In this document: positions 28,245 to 37,019 of the stretch, piece by piece | Layout of the letters: each line of letters starts with the position of its first letter | Numbering within the stretch: the stretch's first letter is position 1 | Source: Streptococcus infantarius subsp. infantarius ATCC BAA-102 | GTDB lineage: Bacteria; Bacillota; Bacilli; Lactobacillales; Streptococcaceae | Assembly (NCBI RefSeq): GCF_000154985.1 | Contig: NZ_DS572687.1 | Coordinates: forward strand, 24,084-88,083 | Length of the DNA stretch: 64,000 nt | Reading direction: 5' to 3' | Made by a program: the position numbers and the translations under genes | The notes under the pieces: model-generated | What the model was told of the DNA's origin: nothing | What the model saw: the letters and a program-made list of their open reading frames with translations, nothing else | The model's database searches: none

Positions 28245-28598
28245 TTAAAATAAAAATGTTAACAAAGCTAAAATAGCTAGGCCACCTTGCTTAAGTATGA
28301 TTTTTTTATCAGCCGTCAAGCTACCATAAATTGCTGACAAAATAACGTTCAAAAGAAAAATAACCACAATACTAATATTTTCTGTAAAGATACCGTAAAG
28401 TAAAAATACCGCAATCAAGCCATTGTAAACACCTTGATTTTTAAATAAAATACTTACAGACTCACGTTTTAACTCTTCTTGCGGTAGTCCAAAAACACGC
28501 GCTGTCGCAGGTGATTGTGTTGCAACTGTTTCTAAATACATAATATAAAAATGTTCCAAAGCAACCAATAATGACAAAATAATAGTAATAAGTGACAT
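28245..28598 (-). CDS. DUF1304 family membrane protein
   Basis: A 117-residue protein with four predicted membrane segments, starting MSLITIILSLLVALEHFYIM. The HFYIMYLETVATQ and NQGVYNGLIAVFL segments are typical of the DUF1304 family, which has no established function. Its promoter region holds a striking dyad (28627-28650) nearly identical to one upstream of the sugar-uptake gene at 54226, implying a common regulator. Confidence 0.82.
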   Translation of the reverse strand: MSLITIILSLLVALEHFYIMYLETVATQSPATARVFGLPQEELKRESVSILFKNQGVYNGLIAVFLLYGIFTENISIVVIFLLNVILSAIYGSLTADKKIILKQGGLAILALLTFLF

Positions 28599-28626
28599 CG
28601 TTTTCTCAATCTAAATAGCAAATTAA

Positions 28627-28655
28627 TTATTTACATCGCTGTAAATATATTGTAA
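28627..28655 (-). promoter_or_regulatory. DUF1304 promoter with shared operator-like dyad
   Basis: On the minus strand: -35 TTTACA (28650-28655), 17-bp spacer, -10 TAAATA. Within spacer and -10 lies ATTTACA-N4-TGTAAAT (28629-28646). The 24 bp at 28627-28650 match those at 54266-54289 at 21 positions. Confidence 0.65.
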
Positions 28656-28763
28656 AAAAAGGCTGTCTTAATCAGCATTCTCTAGTTAACTCTTTAAGTG
28701 TATAAAAGTTTCCTTCGTTTTTCAAATAATCTGATTGTAAAAACTGAGAACATCGTTTACAGC

Positions 28764-28810
28764 AAAAAAAGATTGAAGAAATTGTCCAAAATGAACGTTT
28801 TCCTCAATCT
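28764..28810 (-). terminator. Terminator after YhgE/Pip gene
   Basis: AGATTGAGGAAA pairs with TTTCTTCAATCT (one mismatch) across a 17-20 nt loop, followed by T7 on the minus strand. Confidence 0.65.
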
Positions 28811-28817
28811 AGTAATC

Positions 28818-31145
28818 TTAATTTCCTGTTTTTGGTTGTCTGTAAATGATAAGTCCAAATATCATGAAAGCAACAAGGAATGCTGAAAGAACACCGACTT
28901 GTGTACCAATTGAACCTGTCATCGAAATGGTTTGACGTAAACCTGTTACAATGTAAGTCATTGGCATATATGGGTGAACAACTTGGAAGAACTTAGGACT
29001 AAGCTCGATTGGATATGAACCACCTGCAGAACCGACTTGAAGTAATAACATAACAAGCGAAAGGAATGAACCGTAACGATTATCCCAACCAACTAGAGCC
29101 GTTACAAGAGCCATTAATGTCCAACCACCTAAGATGATAAGGAAGATTGTTCTCCATTCATAGTTGGCCTCAAATCCAAGGAATTGAATAGCACCATACA
29201 ATACTAATGAACCAACAGTTGAAATCAATCCATTAATAAAGAGTTTTTGTTTGGCCCATTCAAAACGATTTTTCACTGGGCGTCCTGACAATGAGCTGGC
29301 AAAGATAACGTTCGTTGAAAGGGCAACTACCATAAGTGATACCGCAATCATGTAAGGTGCCATACCAATACCATTTACTTTCACGTTATCATTGTCTGTT
29401 TCTTTTGTTGATACAGGATTGGAAACCAACTTGGCGTTCTTATTTGTTACAGAAACAAGTGATAATTGCTTACTTGCATCTGTAAGTGAAGAGGACAATG
29501 TTGAAAGACCGCTTGTCAAGGTTGTCAAGCCACTTGTCAATGTGCCACTGCCAGCAGCTAACTGACTTGAACCAGAAGCTAATGCTTCTGCACCAGATTG
29601 CAATTGAGAAGCACCACTTGTTAGCTGAGTATTATTAGCAACCAATTGGTTAGCACCAGAAGCGATTTGCGAGACAGCGTTTGTATAGGTTGTTGCCCCT
29701 GTCAACAATTCATTTGCACCACTACTTAATTTTGTGTTAAGCGTTGAGACTCCTGAAGCGATTTGACTACTTCCAGGAACAAGTTGTGTAGTGGTAACTG
29801 TATTAACCTTAGTTAAACCAGCAGATAATTTTGTTAAAGCTGCAACAGATCCAGGTAAAGCAATATTTGATTGGCTTGCAATTTGTGAAACTCCCGCCTG
29901 CAATTCGGTTACCTTACTTGATAAAGGTGATAACGCTGTTAAAGAAGCCTTCATTGTTTGAACATCTGTTAAAATTTGCTGTGCTTGTTGACTAACACTG
30001 TTTCCTGAAGTATTTAATGCATTAACCAGTTCAGCCTGCTGACTTGCATCTAAACTTTGGTAAGCAGCTGTTGCTTGAATAGCAGCTAATCTGTCTGAAC
30101 TATCCTTTTCTTCTGCCTTCAAAATTCCCTGAGCTTGTGAAGCAATATCACTTAAAACAGTCGAAATTTGTGTGATACCAACATTAGTAGAAATCTCAGA
30201 AACTGAAGCATTTAATTGTTGAATTCCAGCATTTAATTGAGGTAAACCTGAAATTAATGACTGAATATTTGCAGATTCTTCTGCTGAAAGTGTTGTAGAG
30301 GTTGCCAGTTGCTGTAAACCATCTGTTAAACTATTAGCCCCATCAACTAGTCGTTGTACTTGTGTAGAACTTTCTTTTAGCTGAGCGATACCACTGATAA
30401 GAGCCACTGAGTTACTATTTAATTCATTTGCACCACTCGCCAAAGTGGATACTCCATTTGTATAAGTTGTCAAGCCGCTTGAAAGTGTTGCTGTTCCGTC
30501 TGCTAAAGTTTGGCTGCCTGATGCTGCTGTGTTGAGATTATCTGTAATGGTTTGACTACCAGATTCAAGCTGTTGGCTTCCCGAGAGCAATTCATTGCCA
30601 CCGTCACTTGCTTCTTGTAAACCATCTTGTAAACTAGACATGCTCTTGAATACAGCTTTTGTATAAGTTTCTGTGATATTTTCAGAAACAGTATCTTTAA
30701 GCTTGGTCATCGCAGATTCGCTCATTTTAGAAGCGACAAAGCTACGTCCAGCTGTTGTTTGATACTTAATGTTTAATTTCTTCGGATTATCCGTTAATAA
30801 GCTAGAGGCTTTCTCTGACAAATCTTCTGGTAATGTGATAACCATGTAGTAATCGCCATCCTTTAAACCTTTATCAGCTTTTTTCTGGCTGACAAAGTGA
30901 TAATCAAGGGCTTTATTTTTAGACATACTGTCTACCATGTCATCACCGATTGTCAATGTTTTATCATTTAGCGTTGCTGACTTATCCTCGTTAACAACTG
31001 CCACTGGCAAATTCTCTACATTCCCATAAGGGTCCCACATAGAGCCTAAGAATGACAAGTTATAAAGAGCTGGAATAAGCGCAACCCCAATCATTGTTAC
31101 CCAAAGTTTGGGACTTTTAATAAGTGCTTTTAATTCTTCTAACAT
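28818..31145 (-). CDS. YhgE/Pip family membrane protein
   Basis: About 775 residues. An N-terminal membrane helix (GVALIPALYNLSFLGSMW) is followed by an extracytoplasmic region rich in Ser/Ala/Gly/Thr repeats of the type LASGANEL, LTSGASQL and LASGSSQLA (about residues 200-560), and five to six C-terminal membrane helices that resemble an ABC-2 permease. Homologues include phage infection protein Pip of lactococci and secretion-linked EsaA-like proteins. The start is set at 31145, since TTAGGAG lies directly upstream and the longer start at 31175 would read through it. It is divergent from a TetR regulator with paired operators. Confidence 0.85.
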   Translation of the reverse strand: MLEELKALIKSPKLWVTMIGVALIPALYNLSFLGSMWDPYGNVENLPVAVVNEDKSATLNDKTLTIGDDMVDSMSKNKALDYHFVSQKKADKGLKDGDYYMVITLPEDLSEKASSLLTDNPKKLNIKYQTTAGRSFVASKMSESAMTKLKDTVSENITETYTKAVFKSMSSLQDGLQEASDGGNELLSGSQQLESGSQTITDNLNTAASGSQTLADGTATLSSGLTTYTNGVSTLASGANELNSNSVALISGIAQLKESSTQVQRLVDGANSLTDGLQQLATSTTLSAEESANIQSLISGLPQLNAGIQQLNASVSEISTNVGITQISTVLSDIASQAQGILKAEEKDSSDRLAAIQATAAYQSLDASQQAELVNALNTSGNSVSQQAQQILTDVQTMKASLTALSPLSSKVTELQAGVSQIASQSNIALPGSVAALTKLSAGLTKVNTVTTTQLVPGSSQIASGVSTLNTKLSSGANELLTGATTYTNAVSQIASGANQLVANNTQLTSGASQLQSGAEALASGSSQLAAGSGTLTSGLTTLTSGLSTLSSSLTDASKQLSLVSVTNKNAKLVSNPVSTKETDNDNVKVNGIGMAPYMIAVSLMVVALSTNVIFASSLSGRPVKNRFEWAKQKLFINGLISTVGSLVLYGAIQFLGFEANYEWRTIFLIILGGWTLMALVTALVGWDNRYGSFLSLVMLLLQVGSAGGSYPIELSPKFFQVVHPYMPMTYIVTGLRQTISMTGSIGTQVGVLSAFLVAFMIFGLIIYRQPKTGN

Positions 31146-31157
31146 ATTTTCTCCTAA

Positions 31158-31176
31158 TTTAGACACACTGTTCAAA
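31158..31176. promoter_or_regulatory. TetR-type operator O1 between yhgE and tetR
   Basis: TTTAGACA-CAC-TGTTCAAA, an imperfect dyad (6 of 8 arm positions). It sits downstream of the yhgE -10 and covers TAGACA (31160-31165), a likely -35 for tetR. Confidence 0.6.
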
Positions 31177-31192
31177 AATTATGATAAAATAT

Positions 31193-31220
31193 ATTATACA
31201 AGGATATGAAATAATTTCAA
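31193..31220 (-). promoter_or_regulatory. Promoter of YhgE/Pip gene
   Basis: -10 TATAAT (31193-31198), 16-bp spacer, -35 TTGAAA (31215-31220) on the minus strand. Confidence 0.65.
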
Positions 31221-31235
31221 GACAAAAGAAGGAGA

Positions 31236-31256
31236 TTTTGGACACTCTGTCTAAAA
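31236..31256. promoter_or_regulatory. TetR-type operator O2 near tetR start
   Basis: TTTTGGACA-CTC-TGTCTAAAA, arms match at 8 of 9 positions. A further half-site GTGTTCAAAA follows at 31257-31266. The arms share the GACA/TGTC core with O1. Confidence 0.65.
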
Positions 31257-31276
31257 GTGTTCAAAAGAAATTGTTT

Positions 31277-31813
31277 ATGGCACATGACAACCGCAAAGCA
31301 AACACTAAGAGGGCTATTCAAGAAGCTATGGTTAGCCTCCTAAAAACAGAAAGTTTTGATGATATTACAACGATTAAGTTGGCTAAAGAAGCTGGTATTA
31401 GCCGTTCTAGCTTCTACACTCATTACAAGGATAAATTTGAGTTGATTGATTCTTGCCAACAAACGCTCTTTAATCAGGTTGAATACATTTTTGAAAAGCA
31501 CGAAGATAATAAAGCTCAAGCCTTTTTAGAAATTTTTGAATTTCTAAAACGTGAGCAGCTCTTATCTGCCTTGATTTCAGCTAACGGAACTCGTGAATTC
31601 CAAGCTTTTATCACTAATAAAGTACGTATTTTCATTAATACTGATTTACAAGACCGTTTTGGCCGTGATGAATTAAGTCCTGTTGAGAGAGAATACAGCA
31701 GTATTTACTTCGCCTATGCCTTTTTCGGCCTTTGCCAATCCTGGATTGCTAAAGGTAAAAAAGAATCACCATGCCAAATGACTAATCTCATCCTGAAACT
31801 TTTGCCGCTTTAA
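31277..31813 (+). CDS. TetR/AcrR family transcriptional regulator
   Basis: About 178 residues from ATG 31277 (MAHDNRKANTK). The N-terminal HTH is clear: TTIKLAKEAGISRSSFYTHY, and the C-terminal helical domain resembles the streptococcal YhgE-linked TetR regulators. Upstream in-frame starts were rejected: ATG 31181 lies inside the promoter region, and TTG 31238 is only 3 nt past an AGGAG, though it remains possible. No strong Shine-Dalgarno precedes 31277. It almost certainly represses itself and the divergent YhgE/Pip gene through the two dyads in the intergenic region; the inducer is unknown. Confidence 0.85.
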   Translation: MAHDNRKANTKRAIQEAMVSLLKTESFDDITTIKLAKEAGISRSSFYTHYKDKFELIDSCQQTLFNQVEYIFEKHEDNKAQAFLEIFEFLKREQLLSALISANGTREFQAFITNKVRIFINTDLQDRFGRDELSPVEREYSSIYFAYAFFGLCQSWIAKGKKESPCQMTNLILKLLPL

Positions 31814-31816
31814 CAG

Positions 31817-31841
31817 AAACCACCATAAAGGTGGCTTTTTT
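31817..31841 (+). terminator. Terminator after tetR
   Basis: CCACC-ATAAA-GGTGG stem-loop followed by C and T6 on the plus strand. Confidence 0.75.
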
Positions 31842-31856
31842 ATATTCAATAAGAAA

Positions 31857-31884
31857 ACAAAAAACCACGGAAAACCGTGGTTTT
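31857..31884 (-). terminator. Terminator after rpsD
   Basis: Perfect AAAACCACGG / CCGTGGTTTT stem with 4-nt loop; T-run on the minus strand. Convergent with the tetR terminator. Confidence 0.8.
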
Positions 31885-31906
31885 AAATACTTCAATAAAC
31901 AGTGAA

Positions 31907-32518
31907 TTAAAGCATTTTGTTGTAGTATTCAACGATAAGAGCTTCGTTGATTTCTGGGTTGATTTCGTCGCGTTCTGGAAGACGAGTCAATGAACCTTCA
32001 AGTTTTTCAGCGTCGAATGATACGAATGCTGGACGCCCAAGAGTAGCTTCAACAGCTTCAAGGATAGCAGGTACTTTAGCTGATTTTTCGCGAACTGAGA
32101 TAACTTGACCTGGAGTTACGCGATATGAAGGGATATCAACACGTTTACCATCAACAAGGATGTGACCGTGGTTAACGAATTGACGAGCTTGACGACGAGT
32201 AGTTGCAAGACCTAGACGGTAAACAACGTTGTCAAGACGACGTTCCAAAAGAACCATAAAGTTGAAACCAAGAGTTCCACCTTTAACTTTAGTAGCTTGT
32301 ACGAACAAGTTACGGAATTGTTTTTCACCTACACCGTAAGTGAAACGAAGTTTTTGTTTTTCAGCCAATTGCAAACCGTATTCAGAAAGTTTGCTACGGT
32401 TGTTAGGACCGTGTTGACCTGGCACGTAGTTACGACGTGCTAATTCTTTACCTGAACCTGTAAGAGACAAGCCAAGGCGACGAGATTGTTTCCATGATGG
32501 ACCTGTATAACGTGACAT
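31907..32518 (-). CDS. rpsD: 30S ribosomal protein S4
   Basis: Primary 16S rRNA-binding protein of the small subunit. The 203-residue sequence starts [16 protein letters not shown] and includes the S4 RNA-binding domain with [20 protein letters not shown] and [19 protein letters not shown] precedes the ATG. It is transcribed alone from a promoter whose -35 lies in the veg terminator, with a ~190-nt structured leader that could be the site of S4 autoregulation, as known for rpsD in other Firmicutes. Confidence 0.97.
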   Translation of the reverse strand: MSRYTGPSWKQSRRLGLSLTGSGKELARRNYVPGQHGPNNRSKLSEYGLQLAEKQKLRFTYGVGEKQFRNLFVQATKVKGGTLGFNFMVLLERRLDNVVYRLGLATTRRQARQFVNHGHILVDGKRVDIPSYRVTPGQVISVREKSAKVPAILEAVEATLGRPAFVSFDAEKLEGSLTRLPERDEINPEINEALIVEYYNKML

Positions 32519-32716
32519 TTAAAATGTCCTCCTATAAAATAAAAATTTTGTAGGAAATAACAATTTAGAGAATCCTGATTCGTGCAGGTGACTTTCATCT
32601 AAACAGCCAAGATTACTTTTCCGACTTCTAGAAGCTTTTCTATAGAAAGAAAAACTATAGAAGAGCCAACTGTTGACGAGCTTCATACTCTCCCGCTATT
32701 ATTTCACACGGAATTT
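32519..32716 (-). promoter_or_regulatory. Putative structured rpsD leader
   Basis: About 190 nt between promoter and start codon. It contains several self-complementary segments, such as CTTCTATAG...CTATAGAAAAG and GCTTCTAGAAGTC. Autogenous S4 control acts through such leaders in Bacillus; whether this one is homologous cannot be told by eye. Confidence 0.4.
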
Positions 32717-32745
32717 AGTTTAACATAAAAAAAAGGCTCTGTAAA
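32717..32745 (-). promoter_or_regulatory. rpsD promoter embedded in upstream terminator
   Basis: -35 TTTACA (32740-32745, in the loop of the veg terminator), 17-bp spacer, -10 TAAACT (32717-32722). Confidence 0.55.
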
Positions 32746-32752
32746 GCCTTTT
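32727..32752 (-). terminator. Terminator after veg
   Basis: AAAAGGCT / AGCCTTTT stem with 6-nt loop, followed by a T-run on the minus strand. Confidence 0.8.
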
Positions 32753-32774
32753 GTATGTTAATTCTTAGATAAAA

Positions 32775-33047
32775 TTAATCAAAATAACGAATCAATGTTT
32801 TTTCAGTTAAAATGTCTGAATAAGTGTATGATTCAACGTATGAATTATTAATCGCACCTGGAACATCAGAGTTTTCATTGTATTCAACGATAAACAATGA
32901 TGGGTAAACTTCAGTCAAACGACCAATTTTATTTTTTTCGCGTTTACGACCATTTTCGAGTGTCAATTCAACCAATTGACCTTCGTGGGCTTTAATATCT
33001 TCTTTGATTTTTTTCATTTTTGCTACATCTGCAAATGCATCACTCAT
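32775..33047 (-). CDS. veg: Veg family protein
   Basis: A 90-residue small protein starting MSDAFADVAKMKKIKEDIKA with the conserved GRKREKNKIGRLTEVYPSLF core and an aromatic C-terminus. Veg in Bacillus subtilis stimulates biofilm genes; its streptococcal homologue is commonly found next to dnaC/rplI, as here. AAGGAG lies 11 nt upstream. It follows dnaC by 33 nt and ends at its own terminator. Confidence 0.85.
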   Translation of the reverse strand: MSDAFADVAKMKKIKEDIKAHEGQLVELTLENGRKREKNKIGRLTEVYPSLFIVEYNENSDVPGAINNSYVESYTYSDILTEKTLIRYFD

Positions 33048-33080
33048 CTTATCGTTTGCTCCTTATAAAAGTTTTTTTGC

Positions 33081-34442
33081 TTAACGCTCTTCAAATTGCG
33101 CAATACTAGAGAATTTATTATATTCCTTTTGAAAGATTAATTTCACCGTTCCACGCGCACCTGAACGGTTTTTCTCTAAGATAACTTCAATCGTATTATC
33201 CTCAACAGCATCATCGCTTTCTTCACCTTCACGACGATAATAATCATCACGGTATAAGAAAGCTACAATATCCGCATCCTGCTCGATAGATCCAGATTCA
33301 CGAATATCTGACAAAACTGGTCGTTTATCTTGACGTTGTTCAACACCACGAGACAACTGACTCAAGGCAATAACAGGAACCTTCAATTCCTTAGCCAAAA
33401 TCTTCAATTGACGAGAAATATCAGAAACCTCTTGTTGACGGTTCTCAGGACGTATCCCTGTAATCAACTGAAGATAGTCAATTACAATCAAACCAAGACC
33501 ACCTTCGACCTCTTGAGACAACTTGCGGGCACGTGCACGAATTTCAGTAATCTTGATACCAGGCGTATCGTCAATATAGATTGGTGCATCAGCCAAAGCT
33601 CCCTGAGCAATGGTAATGTTATTCCATTCTTGATCGGTTAGCTGACCAGTTCTAAGGTTGTGAGAATCAACCATCCCTTCAGCAGCCAACATACGGTCAA
33701 CCAAACTTTCAGCACCCATTTCCAGAGAGAAGATAGCTACAGGTCTATTTTGCTTAGTCCCAACATTTTGAGCAATGTTCAAAGCAAAGGCTGTTTTCCC
33801 GACGGCTGGACGGGCAGCTAGAATAACTAACTGATCTGGATGTAAACCTGTCGTAATCTTATCCAAATCACGAAATCCTGTTGGTAAACCAGTAACATCA
33901 CTCGTTTGACGTGAACGAATTTCCAAGTTTTCGTAGTTAACTTTCAAGACATCCGAAATCTTACGGAAACCACTACGGTTGCTGTGCTCATTAATTTCAA
34001 TAAGTGCTTTTTCAGCCCCCGCAATGACATCTTCTGAATCAGTTGCCCCTTCATAAGCAAGGTTTACAGTCTCTGTCAACCTAGAGATGATATTACGCAA
34101 CATTGCTTTTTCAGCAACAATCTTAGCATAATATTCAGCATTGGCACTTGTCGGTACACTGTTGACCAATTCAACAATATAAGACAAACCACCAATATTT
34201 TGTAAGTCTCCTTGGTCATCAAGAATCGTTCTTACAGTCGTTGCATCGATAGCCTCATTACGATCACTCAAAGTAATCATAGCTTTAAAAATTACGCGGT
34301 GCGAGTATTTGTAAAAGTCATCTGGGCTAACAAATTCACGAACAGTAATGAGTTTATCTGGCGAGATAAAAATAGAACCTAAGACAGATTGCTCTGCTAA
34401 TAAATCCTGTGGCTGAACTCTCAATTCTGGCTCTTCTGCCAA
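33081..34442 (-). CDS. dnaC: Replicative DNA helicase
   Basis: DnaB-type hexameric helicase (called DnaC in Firmicutes) of the replication fork. N-terminal DnaB domain (ELRVQPQDLLAEQSVLGSIF), then RecA-like ATPase with Walker A ARPAVGKTAFAL, VIDYLQL Walker B and SQLSRGVEQR. The start is taken as TTG at 34442 (MAEEPELRVQPQD): GGGGAGGTG lies 6 nt upstream and this matches the conserved streptococcal N-terminus. The longer frame from TTG 34469 would run through that binding site. 453 aa. Follows rplI by 33 nt. Confidence 0.95.
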   Translation of the reverse strand: MAEEPELRVQPQDLLAEQSVLGSIFISPDKLITVREFVSPDDFYKYSHRVIFKAMITLSDRNEAIDATTVRTILDDQGDLQNIGGLSYIVELVNSVPTSANAEYYAKIVAEKAMLRNIISRLTETVNLAYEGATDSEDVIAGAEKALIEINEHSNRSGFRKISDVLKVNYENLEIRSRQTSDVTGLPTGFRDLDKITTGLHPDQLVILAARPAVGKTAFALNIAQNVGTKQNRPVAIFSLEMGAESLVDRMLAAEGMVDSHNLRTGQLTDQEWNNITIAQGALADAPIYIDDTPGIKITEIRARARKLSQEVEGGLGLIVIDYLQLITGIRPENRQQEVSDISRQLKILAKELKVPVIALSQLSRGVEQRQDKRPVLSDIRESGSIEQDADIVAFLYRDDYYRREGEESDDAVEDNTIEVILEKNRSGARGTVKLIFQKEYNKFSSIAQFEER

Positions 34443-34475
34443 TTTTTTCACCTCCCCTAATAAGCTCAAATATTA

Positions 34476-34928
34476 TTATGCTTCTTTAATATTTAATTTG
34501 ATTTCAGCAGTAACTTCTTTATGTAATTTCACAGGTACTTCAACAGAACCAATTGCACGAATTGGATGATCCAAATTAATCGCGCGTTTGTTGATTTTTA
34601 GACCAAATTGTTTTGATAATTCTTCAACAATTTTCTTAGCAGTAATTGAACCAAATGTACGTCCATCAGGTCCAACTTTTTCAGTAAACTTAACAACAGT
34701 TTCTTCTTTTTCAAGCTCAGCTTTAAGAGCTTTAGCTTCAGCCAAGACTTCAGCTTGAGCTTTTTCTTCTGATTTTTGTTTACCTTTTAGTTCACCAATC
34801 GCTTGGTTAGTAGCTTCTTTTGCAAGATTTTTCTTAATCAAAAAGTTTTGAGCATATCCTGTTGGAACTTCTTTGATTTCGCCTTTTTTACCTTTTCCTT
34901 TAACATCTGCTAGAAAAATTACTTTCAT
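34476..34928 (-). CDS. rplI: 50S ribosomal protein L9
   Basis: 150-residue ribosomal protein with the conserved start [17 protein letters not shown] and the [15 protein letters not shown] segment, a long central helix rich in K/E, and the C-terminal rRNA-binding domain. GGAGG precedes the ATG, which overlaps the gdpP stop by 4 nt. It is translated from the same transcript as gdpP upstream and dnaC downstream. Confidence 0.96.
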   Translation of the reverse strand: MKVIFLADVKGKGKKGEIKEVPTGYAQNFLIKKNLAKEATNQAIGELKGKQKSEEKAQAEVLAEAKALKAELEKEETVVKFTEKVGPDGRTFGSITAKKIVEELSKQFGLKINKRAINLDHPIRAIGSVEVPVKLHKEVTAEIKLNIKEA

Positions 34929-36904
34929 CTCTCTGCCTCCATATTTTCTCTTAAATCATTTTCAATCACATCAAGTAAAGCACTCTCTGCTTGGCTCACT
35001 GACATATTTTCCAACTGACATGCAGCTAGGGTAAAGTGACCACCACCACCGAGTTCTTCCATCATGCGCTGAACATTAATCTTACTACGACTACGCGCTG
35101 AAATAGCAACTTTATTTGGAGCAACTTGCACCAAAACAAATGTCGCCTCAATACCAGCTAAAGATAGCATGGTATCAGCCGCCTTACTAGCAACCACTTT
35201 ACTATAATTGACACCATCACGCCCGCTAGCAATGATAATGTTATCGTAAATTTTTCGGCCTCTAAGGATTAATTCATTAACCAATCGATATTCCTCAAAA
35301 TCCGTTTGAGAAATATTTTGAATTTCAATACTATCACTTCCGTGAGCTCGAAGATAACTTGCAACATCAAATGTTCGACTTGTAACGCTTGCTGAGAAAT
35401 TCTTTGTATCAAGCATAATACCTGCCATCAAGACACTCGCTTGAATTTTACTCAAACGCTTCTTAGCATTCTGGAATTGAATCAATTCTGTAACTAACTC
35501 ACTAGCACTGCTTGCTCCACTTTCAATGAAAGTGAGAACAGCATTTTCTGGGAAGTTCTCATCACGACGATGATGGTCTACAACAATCACATCTGTAAAC
35601 TTATTGTAAAGCTTTTGCGATAAGGTCAAATCAATCTTAGAATGATCGACCATAATTAACAATGAGCGTTCTGTCATCATTGACATCGCCTGCTTAATAG
35701 TAATAAGTCGTGTCTTAGCATCTTCTTGCAATCTTTTAACAGCACGCGTAATATCAGGACTCATCTCATCTGGATTGTATACAACATAAGATTCTTTGTT
35801 GATATTACTTGCGAAAAATTGCATCCCTACAGCTGAACCAAGAGCATCCATATCAATATTACGGTGACCAACCACAAAGACACGGTCAACACCTTTGATA
35901 TGGTCTGAGATAGCTGTCATCATGGCACGTGTACGCGTACGTGTACGCTTGACGGTAGATACTGAGCCACCACCAAAATATAATGGTTTCTTATGCTCGT
36001 CGTTTTCACAAATAACAACCTGATCACCACCACGAACAAGTGCTGTATTCAAATTCTGCAAAGCTACTTGTCCAATTTGTTGGTGATTGTCATCACCATA
36101 AGAAATACCCATACTAAGCGTTAATGGCAAATTATGTTCTTCTTTAGCTTGTTTTCGAAAAGCTTCCAAAACATCAAATTTATCGTCAATCAAACTACTC
36201 AACACAGCATAATCTGTAAAAAAGTAGAAACGGTCCATGTTGACACGACGATAAAAAATATTTTTTGACTTTGTAAAATTCGAAATAAAGTTGGCGATGA
36301 AGCTATTGATTTGTGAAATCTCAGCGTCTGATAAATCATCTGTCACATCATCATAGTTGTCGATGGAAATAATCCCAATAACTGGACGTAAAAAGGCCGC
36401 ATCCCCCAACTGACGATTTCCCATAGATGTATCAAAGAAATAGAAAATCCCAGTTGAAGAATCGATGTAAGATGAGTACTTATTGCCATTTAACTCAAAT
36501 GTCTGAGTGGCGTCCCCTTCTCGCTTAGCCCCAATAATTCTACGAATGACATCATCCTCAAACTCTCCTTCTTCACTAGTGAAAATGAGCTCTGCGTATG
36601 GATTGAACCATTCTACCTCATTTGTTTCTTGATCAAACTGAACAACCCCTACTGGCATTTGTTCCAACAAGTGTTTTAAACCAACTTCTGTTTGGTTGTT
36701 TAATAATTCAATTTGTTCAAGTTCCGATAACTCGTAATTTTCTTTTTGGTAGTAAAGCAAAGCTACAAGTAAAGAAAGCGCTAAAAAGATTGCAGCTAAA
36801 ATAGCTGACTCCGTCTGAAAAAGTTTGACACAGATAGCCAAGATGCCAAATAAAATAAGGCCAATCATGACTAAGTGGATAGTTGCAAATCGAAATCTTT
36901 TCAT
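34925..36904 (-). CDS. gdpP: Cyclic-di-AMP phosphodiesterase GdpP
   Basis: Membrane enzyme that hydrolyses c-di-AMP and so tunes osmolyte uptake, wall homeostasis and beta-lactam tolerance. Two N-terminal membrane helices (about residues 7-50), a PAS-like domain (75-160), a degenerate GGDEF domain (175-305), and a DHH/DHHA1 catalytic region with [23 protein letters not shown] and the late [10 protein letters not shown]. The 659 aa length is normal. AAGAGG precedes the ATG and an extended -10 (TGGTATAAT) lies at 36926-36934. It is first of gdpP-rplI-dnaC-veg. Confidence 0.95.
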   Translation of the reverse strand: MKRFRFATIHLVMIGLILFGILAICVKLFQTESAILAAIFLALSLLVALLYYQKENYELSELEQIELLNNQTEVGLKHLLEQMPVGVVQFDQETNEVEWFNPYAELIFTSEEGEFEDDVIRRIIGAKREGDATQTFELNGNKYSSYIDSSTGIFYFFDTSMGNRQLGDAAFLRPVIGIISIDNYDDVTDDLSDAEISQINSFIANFISNFTKSKNIFYRRVNMDRFYFFTDYAVLSSLIDDKFDVLEAFRKQAKEEHNLPLTLSMGISYGDDNHQQIGQVALQNLNTALVRGGDQVVICENDEHKKPLYFGGGSVSTVKRTRTRTRAMMTAISDHIKGVDRVFVVGHRNIDMDALGSAVGMQFFASNINKESYVVYNPDEMSPDITRAVKRLQEDAKTRLITIKQAMSMMTERSLLIMVDHSKIDLTLSQKLYNKFTDVIVVDHHRRDENFPENAVLTFIESGASSASELVTELIQFQNAKKRLSKIQASVLMAGIMLDTKNFSASVTSRTFDVASYLRAHGSDSIEIQNISQTDFEEYRLVNELILRGRKIYDNIIIASGRDGVNYSKVVASKAADTMLSLAGIEATFVLVQVAPNKVAISARSRSKINVQRMMEELGGGGHFTLAACQLENMSVSQAESALLDVIENDLRENMEAER

Positions 36905-36925
36905 TGGTTAACCTCTTAGCTTATA

Positions 36926-36934
36926 ATTATACCA
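36926..36934 (-). promoter_or_regulatory. Extended -10 promoter of gdpP operon
   Basis: TGGTATAAT on the minus strand, 22-30 bp upstream of the gdpP start. No convincing -35 is visible, which fits an extended -10 element. Confidence 0.5.
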
Positions 36935-36963
36935 TAAAATAGGCTTAATTTATAGTAGGAAAG

Positions 36964-36997
36964 CAGAAAAGCAACCCCAGTTAATAAGGGTTGCTTT
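36964..36997 (-). terminator. Terminator after mnmG
   Basis: Perfect AAAGCAACCC / GGGTTGCTTT stem with a 10-nt loop; T-rich on both sides. Confidence 0.8.
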
Positions 36998-37019
36998 CTT
37001 GTTTTAATGATACTTAATC

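Noticed and set aside
29400-30600. Repetitive Ser/Ala/Gly-rich stretch as a DNA repeat array
   Set aside because: The repetition is at protein level in the extracytoplasmic part of the YhgE/Pip protein; the DNA copies are diverged and in frame, as usual for the family.
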